Source of the DNA: Wolbachia sp.
GTDB taxonomy: Bacteria > Pseudomonadota > Alphaproteobacteria > Rickettsiales > Anaplasmataceae
Length of the DNA stretch: 8,599 nucleotides
Direction: 5' to 3'
NCBI GenBank assembly: GCA_028803175.1
Contig: JARBCG010000157.1
Span: 1-8,599, forward strand
This document shows positions 1 through 5,282 of this stretch, piece after piece. The translations under genes were made by a program, and so were the position numbers. Every line of letters begins with the position of its first letter. Within the stretch, counting starts at the first letter, position 1. Under the pieces are notes generated by a model that was not told the origin of the DNA, did no database searches, and worked only from the letters and a program-made list of their open reading frames with translations.

Positions 1-87
1 TAGATCACCAATTAATTTTTTGGTACATATTATATCTACCCTCGTTTCATATCTGTCTGCTTTATTGGTTAATCCATAATTGGCGTT
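1..87. repeat. Left copy of perfect 87-bp inverted terminal repeat
   Basis: These 87 bases are the exact reverse complement of the last 87 bases of the window, with no mismatch; identity stops at base 88. On the minus strand the repeat has an open frame that reads naturally as protein (it contains NANYGLTNKADRYETR and then DIICTKKLIGDL). It follows on from the pseudogene to its right once one base is restored. It is therefore probably part of a repeated gene rather than a transposon end. No target duplication can be judged because the repeat touches the window edge. Confidence 0.97.
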
Positions 88-572
88 AGGAATGTAACTC
101 GAACCTCTTGCTTATTTTCTAATAATATACTCATAGTTACACTGCCTACACTACTTTTGTTGTCTACTAATACATTGTAATCAACAACTGAGAGGTTTAG
201 TTTCAATTGCTCACTGCCATTATCTCCTCTTCAATAATTTTATCACTTTTAAGCAAATCACCAACAAGAACAGTAAAGCCTGCATTTTCATCGTTTACGC
301 CTTTAGCTCTTTCAGCTTTTTCCCTAGTATTCTCAGCTGCTCTATTATTAGATATTTGTTGTGCTGCATTCATAAATACAAGTGCAAAACTACAAGAAAA
401 CCTAAAAGCACTGGTGTAGATACAGCACCTATTAGACAAAACAGTGTTGGACTAATAAACATTGCTGTTATTGCTGTTGCTACAGCTAATGTAGCTAATA
501 CAGTACTTAATACAGGTACAATATTTTTTTATCATGACTATCGTTATCAGCGTTCTTTAAAAGGTCTAACAT
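1..572 (-). pseudogene. Decayed membrane-protein gene, 3' end beyond left edge
   Basis: I do not recognise this gene. The ATG at 570-572 (minus strand) has a strong Shine-Dalgarno sequence. The reading frame is broken about four times, and each break is repaired by adding one base: at the T7 run 524-530, at the A4 run 386-389, near 219-223 and near 111-113 (plus-strand coordinates). Repaired, it gives at least 190 residues: a short polar N-terminus (MLDLLKNADNDSHDKK), two hydrophobic segments (starting VPVLSTVLATLAVATAITAMF and SPTLFCLIGAVSTPVLLGF), then a soluble region rich in Asn, Glu and Lys. Without the last repair the frame ends at a TAA at 69-71; with it, the frame stays open to the window edge through the repeat. 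The two-segment membrane anchor plus soluble tail resembles many lineage-specific Wolbachia hypothetical proteins, but that is inference. All lesions being losses at short homopolymer-like sites fits natural decay, or less likely sequencing error. Confidence 0.7.
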
Positions 573-577
573 AACTT

Positions 578-583
578 CTCCTT
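578..583 (-). promoter_or_regulatory. Ribosome binding site of the left pseudogene
   Basis: On the minus strand this reads AAGGAG, five bases before the ATG at 570-572. It fixes the start of the otherwise broken gene and shows that the gene was once translated from here. Confidence 0.75.
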
Positions 584-804
584 AATAAAACATATAAATT
601 AATATATTTTTTTATATTATTTGCTGATAAATATATATTTTTAGATATATGCACTACAAAAATTTTTTGAGTCAAAACTACATTAAATAGGTGAAAAACC
701 CAACATTATTAATGGTATTTTTAATTTAAAATTAATAAAATAGGCAGTGTGCAAGGTCTAATGGATATCTTTGAAAACTACTATGCTAATTTTAATTAAA
801 ATTA

Positions 805-833
805 TTGATTTATTGCAATAAGTACTTTATATT
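805..833 (+). promoter_or_regulatory. Candidate sigma-70 promoter of the 888-2372 pseudogene
   Basis: TTGATT at 805-810 and TATATT at 828-833 are separated by 17 bp, matching four of six and five of six consensus bases. Transcription would start near 840, leaving a leader of about 48 bases before the ATG at 888. A perfect 18-bp AT palindrome (787-804) directly abuts the -35 box and a 16-bp one (845-860) lies just after the expected start, so operator-like control is conceivable. The AT-rich background lowers the weight of this call. Confidence 0.4.
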
Positions 834-887
834 AAAATTAGTTTTATTAAAATTTTAATATTTAAAGAGTAGGTTTAGGTTCTGTGT

Positions 888-2372
888 ATGAAAAGAAGTG
901 AAAGAATGGGTAGAGGTGCTAAAGAAGTTGTTGATGGTGAGAAGAAAGGAACCACTGGGAAGTACAGGCAACTTTCTGAAATTCTGCCAGAGATGCAAAT
1001 GCACATATGAGTCTGTACAATGGCAGTAATAGAGCCTTGGAATTACGCATGGCAGCATTGGCAAAAAAGTTTCCTAGAGGAACTGTATCTAATGCAAAAA
1101 AAGTCATATTTTTTCAACCTTGTACGGATTCATTTTCTGATACTGAATAATCTTATTCCGATTGAGACGATGGTCCAATACAACAGAAACATCCAATTGA
1201 TGGTGAAAATACAAATAAAACTAATGAAGAGCAACAACCTTGTCCAAATTTACTTACCGATTCAAAAGAGATTAATATAATCACTTCTTATTCTCCAGAG
1301 TCAGACAAGGAACAAACCTGGTTTGGCCTGACGCAAATGCTTCATTTGGACCATCAATTAGTAGTAGCAATTTAAGCTCAATATTAAGTGCTAAAGAAAA
1401 AATTAGTAATGTACAAACAGAAAAAATAATATCACAAGAAGCAGTTTCAGAAGAAAACCTAGAAAAAAAGGAAGTCAGATATTAGTGATGAAGAAGATAG
1501 TGATGTAGGCTCATCTAGCCTGTATGCAGAAGGTTTGGAATCACTAATAGGTAATAGAAGTGGTAGTCTATCTTCAATTACAAGTATTCCGCCTGAGGAA
1601 ATTTCTACCCTCACATTTGGCCCTAATGACGAAGCTGCTCTTCTACTACAGACAAAGCTTGCAGCAGAACTTGCAGAAATCACTAAGGAAATCACATGAT
1701 AGCTCAGACAGTGGATCTGAATCAAGTAAAGTACCATGTGAACTAAGACCTCCTAAAAGGAAATCCAGCTCGGGTATTACACAATAGGCTGACGTCGTAA
1801 TCCAGAAAGAAAAAATACAGATTCCAGTATCAAGCACTGGAATGACAGATGATTTGCCAGAATACCAAGAACAAGTTAAGGAAACAGAACAGCACTTAGA
1901 AAAGTCTGGCGAAGAGGAATTAAAACTAGATAGTGAAGAGCCCAAATTAGAATCAGCCGGAAAAGAAGAACCAACACTTGGTGTCATCCAAGCACTTGAT
2001 GCTTGAACCAAGGAAGAAAAAAAGACAAAGAGACCGCTCTTGCAGGAAAAAATCCCGAACAACGGAGATAGTAGTAAAAATATTACACCTAGAAAACAAC
2101 AAAATAATAGACAATTCTATGCCACAATTAAAGAAGTTTGTACAATAGGAACAAGAACATGCTTTGCTGCAGCAAGCATGTATTTTATGTCAGTAAAAAA
2201 AGCAAACCATGTTCTTTCGACATCATCAACAGCAGTGATAGTGTCACTATATGCTATAGGAGCAGTGTGTGCTATTATAGCTATGTCAGTTGCAACTGAA
2301 TGGTACTTAATTCTTTCAAGTAAATTAGCACCTACTGAACTAAAGACTTTCAATAATGGAAAACAATGGTAA
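888..2372 (+). pseudogene. Decayed gene for an acidic, Ser-rich protein with C-terminal membrane segments
   Basis: I do not recognise this gene. One continuous protein can be followed through all three frames from the ATG at 888 to the TAA at 2370-2372, about 494 codons. Breaks: a lost base near 990-995; in-frame TAA 1148-1150 and TGA 1163-1165; a lost base near 1313-1330; an extra base in the A7 run 1463-1469; an extra G near 1687-1688; TAG 1785-1787; TGA 2004-2006. Two gains and two losses bring the frame back to that of the start codon. The N-terminal part is basic (MKRSERMGRGAKEV). The middle is acidic and Ser-rich (for example SDISDEEDSDVGSSS, then Glu-rich stretches), and the last 90 residues carry one or two hydrophobic segments (around VIVSLYAIGAVCAIIAMSV). 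No Shine-Dalgarno sequence is obvious before 888. The layout suggests a membrane-anchored, lineage-specific protein, perhaps a former effector, but there is no domain evidence. The ORF beginning TTG at 2040 is only its last piece. Confidence 0.75.
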
Positions 2373-2417
2373 AAACTTAAATATAAGTCACTTGTGATAT
2401 ACAAAAAAATTCAAATG

Positions 2418-2446
2418 TTGTCTATTGATATAAAAATTGTTATAAT
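2418..2446 (+). promoter_or_regulatory. Strong sigma-70-type promoter of the T4SS-like operon
   Basis: TTGTCT at 2418-2423 and a perfect TATAAT at 2441-2446 have an ideal 17-bp spacer. Transcription would start near 2453, about 20 bases before the first start codon. The short palindrome TCACTTGTGA at 2388-2397 sits 20 bp upstream of the -35 box and could be a small operator or the end signal of the decayed gene before it. No other comparably good promoter was seen between this site and 8160, which supports a single three-gene transcript. Confidence 0.7.
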
Positions 2447-2474
2447 TAGTTACATTTAAAAAGGTGTTTGGTTG

Positions 2475-2861
2475 ATGTTTATTCAATTGAATAAAATTTG
2501 GACAGTTATATTACTCTTAAGTTTTATTTTTGTGTCATACCATAGTGATGCAAGCTCAGCAGGTAATGAATGGAGTGATACACAAGAGGCGGTAAGAAAT
2601 TTTACTTCTTCGTTTTCAATCAAAGACACTATAGGAAATTTGAGCCCTTTAACAATTGTAGGGTTATTCATAGCTGTAGTGGTGTTTGCAATAGTATTTA
2701 GGGTCCTTATTCTTTTCATGATAGTGTTTGGTATATTAGTCATGATGTTTGGCAGTCCAGCAAAAGTTATGGATTATTTTAAAGACAAATTTGATTTTAT
2801 AAAAAATATAGATTTGAAACCTAAAGTCCAAGAGTTAAAGGAAGATAGCACAGAAGGTTAA
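2475..2861 (+). CDS. Small exported membrane protein, possibly VirB2-like
   Basis: The protein is 128 residues from the ATG at 2475. A TTG at 2472 in the same frame is an alternative, and lies closer to the AAAAAGG Shine-Dalgarno at 2458-2464. The N-terminus has a signal-peptide pattern: hydrophobic core VILLLSFIFVSYHS, then a possible cut after DASSA. About 35 polar residues follow, then a long hydrophobic hairpin (TIVGLFIAVVVFAIVF, a single Arg, then LILFMIVFGILVMMFG) and a charged tail ending KEDSTEG. VirB2 pilin precursors share a signal peptide plus two close membrane segments, and the FGSPAKV sequence after the second segment resembles the FGAP-type ending I recall for Rickettsiales VirB2. 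The usual loop between the segments is missing, and the tail is longer than in VirB2. Lying 69 bp upstream of a VirB4 gene also fits VirB2 or VirB3. The exported membrane character is fairly sure; the family is a guess. Confidence 0.85.
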   Translation: MFIQLNKIWTVILLLSFIFVSYHSDASSAGNEWSDTQEAVRNFTSSFSIKDTIGNLSPLTIVGLFIAVVVFAIVFRVLILFMIVFGILVMMFGSPAKVMDYFKDKFDFIKNIDLKPKVQELKEDSTEG

Positions 2862-2930
2862 GTATTATTTATAGTATTTTTATATTTTTTAATCATCTTT
2901 ATTAGATGCACATGACCACATATATATTAT

Positions 2931-5282
2931 ATGCAACTAAAAGTACCAACAATTAATTATAAGCTAGAAAAAAAAAATAATTCAGCATCGATAGAAAAAA
3001 TTGACTTAGATTTTGTGCCGTATGCTTGCCATTATGATGGAGAAACCATACTCACAAAGCAGGGAGAATTATTACAAATAATCAAGTTAGAGGATTACTC
3101 TTCTGCAAATAACTATAGTGATCTAAGAACTGAAATTAGAAAAAGCATATCAAAAAATATTAATAGTCCATATTTTACTGTTTGGATTCATACTGTCAGA
3201 AAGCATAATAAACTTAATTTGCAATGGAATAAAACTAAAGATTTTTCTGACCAGCTGCACTCAACATGGTTTAACAAATTAACCAATAGTAAATTGCAAT
3301 ATACCAATGAACTATATGTAGTAATATTGCATAATAATTTTGATGAGCATATTAATAATTCGCTACTTTTTAATTACATAAAAGATAAACACAAACTATC
3401 CTTACAAAAAAAATATCAAGAACTACAAAACACAACTAATCTAATTATAAGTGATCTAAAACCTTTTGGAGCTAAAAAATTAGGTTTAAGATCTCACAAT
3501 GGCAAAATATTCTCTGAAGTGATAGAATTTCTCCATTATATTGTGACATTGACACACAAAGACTATCCAATATCTGAAAAAGACCTGTCACAATACATTA
3601 GAAATTTTAAAATAGCTTTTGGTTTTAACACATTTCAAACAATATTTGAAGATAAACAGAAATTTGGTTCTATTTTTAGTATAAAGGAATATCGGGAAAT
3701 TGTATTAAGTAATGTAGACAGATGTCTACAGCTTGACTCTGAGCTTATTATCACAGAAATAATGATATTTACTAGTAATAATAAGGCAGTAAAAGAATTA
3801 AAAAAGCAGATTAATATATTACAAATTAGTGAGGATAATAATTTAATTAAAAACTCAGGAATAGAAGAAGTAATAAAATTTGAAAAAACTCCTGGTATAG
3901 ATTTTTGCCAACAAAAAATCATTTTCACAATATTCGCAGACGATAGAAATAAATTAGCTGAGAATATTAGCAATTTATCATCTACAATGGCATTAATTGG
4001 ACTAATGATGTTTAGAACTGATTTGCATATGGAAAATCATTTTTGGGCACAGCTTCCTGGCAATTTTACCTTTATCACACAGACAAAAAACATTTTAACA
4101 AAATATGCTTGTGGTTTTGCTATGTTACATGATTTTACATCAGGAACATTAAAAGGTGGAAGATGGAAAGAAGCGGTAACAGTCTTCTTCTCAAAAAAAG
4201 GGAATCCTTACTTCTTTAATTTTCATGGAAAAAAAAACAATGGTCATACTACAATACTTGGATCTCCAAATTCAGGCAGAACTTCACTCATTAATTTTCT
4301 ATTGTCAGAATCAAGAAAATTTAACCCAAGAATTGTAATATTAGACAACACCGGAAAATCAATAATTTTTACCAAAGCAGCGAGTGGTAAGTACTACATA
4401 ATTGATCCAAAATACAAAGATAAAAGCCTGAAATTTAACCCATTAAATATTGAAGACAATATTGCTAATCGCAATATGTTACTTGAGTTGATCAAGAGAA
4501 TGGTAGTTGACGCATCAGCAGAAATAGGAGAAAAAATAAAAAAAATTGTGGACTCTATATTTGCAATACCAAGAGGATCTCGTTCCATTTCACAAATCTC
4601 TGAAGTGCTCAGTCTCTTAGGAGGAAACATAAATAAATGGTGTGACGACGGAGAGTTCTCCTATTTGTTTCAAGATGGTAATGAATCAGATATTGACTGG
4701 GAAACAAAAATTATATCTATCAATACCGCAAATCTAACAAAGCAAAAAGAATGTATGTCCGTGATACTTTACTATTTTTTGTACTCTTTCGAGGCAAAAT
4801 GCGATGGTTCACCGACAATATTAGTTCTCGATGAGGCATGGGAAATAAGTAATATTTTTTCTACAGAGAAAGAATTTGATAACTGGATAAAAAGGATGAC
4901 GGAGTTAAATGTTGTAGTAATTCTCAGCACAGAGAACTTAAACTTAGCATTTGCAAGCAAATTTACACAGTATTTAGATAAGCATGTAGACACAAGAATT
5001 TTAATGCCTAATGTTAATGCAAATAGATTATATATGAAGGCATTTTCTTTATCTAAGGAGGAATTGAACATAATCTTGCAAACTCCAACACAGGAAGGTT
5101 TATTTTTAATAAAGCAATATAAAGGATTAGTAACTTTAAATTTAGATTTAAAAAATATGCAAGAAATACATGTACTTTCAGCTAATAAAGAAACTATAAA
5201 ACATATGTATGAATCAATGAAAGAAAAAGGAGAAGAAGTAAATGTTTGGTTACCAGCGTTTTATGAGAGATGTAAAGCTTAA
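2931..5282 (+). CDS. virB4: VirB4-type T4SS ATPase paralogue (divergent second copy)
   Basis: The protein is 783 residues, the usual VirB4 size. VirB4 proteins are inner-membrane-associated ATPases that energise T4SS assembly and substrate transfer. Seen here: an N-terminal PYACHYDGETILTKQGELLQ block typical of the family; AQLPGNFTF near 380; a Walker A-like GSPNSGRTS at 444-452; FNPLN about 50 residues on; Walker B LVLDEAW with D634 and E635; a C-terminal DTRILMPN block. Two usual catalytic positions differ: Walker A has Arg450 for Lys, and the strand after Walker B reads STEN (Glu668), where Thr-Gln is common. Rickettsiales are known to carry two VirB4 copies, one with degenerate motifs, and this matches that second copy. 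ATG 2931 is the first start after an in-frame stop (2913-2915), but no Shine-Dalgarno precedes it, so translation may depend on the gene upstream. An A10 run lies at 2968-2977. The 3' end overlaps the next gene by 41 bp. Confidence 0.93.
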   Translation: MQLKVPTINYKLEKKNNSASIEKIDLDFVPYACHYDGETILTKQGELLQIIKLEDYSSANNYSDLRTEIRKSISKNINSPYFTVWIHTVRKHNKLNLQWNKTKDFSDQLHSTWFNKLTNSKLQYTNELYVVILHNNFDEHINNSLLFNYIKDKHKLSLQKKYQELQNTTNLIISDLKPFGAKKLGLRSHNGKIFSEVIEFLHYIVTLTHKDYPISEKDLSQYIRNFKIAFGFNTFQTIFEDKQKFGSIFSIKEYREIVLSNVDRCLQLDSELIITEIMIFTSNNKAVKELKKQINILQISEDNNLIKNSGIEEVIKFEKTPGIDFCQQKIIFTIFADDRNKLAENISNLSSTMALIGLMMFRTDLHMENHFWAQLPGNFTFITQTKNILTKYACGFAMLHDFTSGTLKGGRWKEAVTVFFSKKGNPYFFNFHGKKNNGHTTILGSPNSGRTSLINFLLSESRKFNPRIVILDNTGKSIIFTKAASGKYYIIDPKYKDKSLKFNPLNIEDNIANRNMLLELIKRMVVDASAEIGEKIKKIVDSIFAIPRGSRSISQISEVLSLLGGNINKWCDDGEFSYLFQDGNESDIDWETKIISINTANLTKQKECMSVILYYFLYSFEAKCDGSPTILVLDEAWEISNIFSTEKEFDNWIKRMTELNVVVILSTENLNLAFASKFTQYLDKHVDTRILMPNVNANRLYMKAFSLSKEELNIILQTPTQEGLFLIKQYKGLVTLNLDLKNMQEIHVLSANKETIKHMYESMKEKGEEVNVWLPAFYERCKA
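2968..2977 (+). repeat. A10 homopolymer inside the virB4 coding region
   Basis: Ten consecutive A bases fall in codons 13-16 (Glu-Lys-Lys-Asn) and keep the frame intact. Such runs can cause polymerase slippage or replication length changes, which here would truncate the ATPase near its N-terminus. In insect endosymbionts, transcript slippage at poly(A) runs is an established phenomenon; action here is inference. Confidence 0.9.
5227..5232 (+). promoter_or_regulatory. Ribosome binding site within virB4 that decides the next start
   Basis: AAGGAG lies inside the last codons of virB4, nine bases before the ATG at 5242. It favours 5242 over the in-frame ATG at 5263, which has no comparable site, and suggests translational coupling to virB4. 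Confidence 0.6.

Larger units (their letters stand above)
573..887. other. AT-rich divergent spacer between two pseudogenes
   Basis: No gene is visible here. The spacer separates two outward-facing decayed genes and should hold both promoters. It contains several AT-only inverted repeats: 721-735 (seven-base arms, one central base), a perfect 18-bp palindrome at 787-804, and a perfect 16-bp palindrome at 845-860. A minus-strand TTGACT around 673-678 could be a -35 box for the left gene, but no convincing -10 box sits at the right distance. In sequence this AT-rich, short palindromes can arise by chance. Confidence 0.6.

Noticed and set aside
1646..2062. 138-residue minus-strand ORF opposite the second pseudogene
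   Set aside because: It is the mirror of an acidic plus-strand protein that can be followed through repaired frames. Its Ser- and Phe-rich composition is typical of an antisense shadow.
2040..2372. Independent 110-residue gene starting at TTG 2040
   Set aside because: It is in the same frame as the coding sequence before the TGA at 2004-2006 and has no ribosome binding site, so it is the last piece of the pseudogene.
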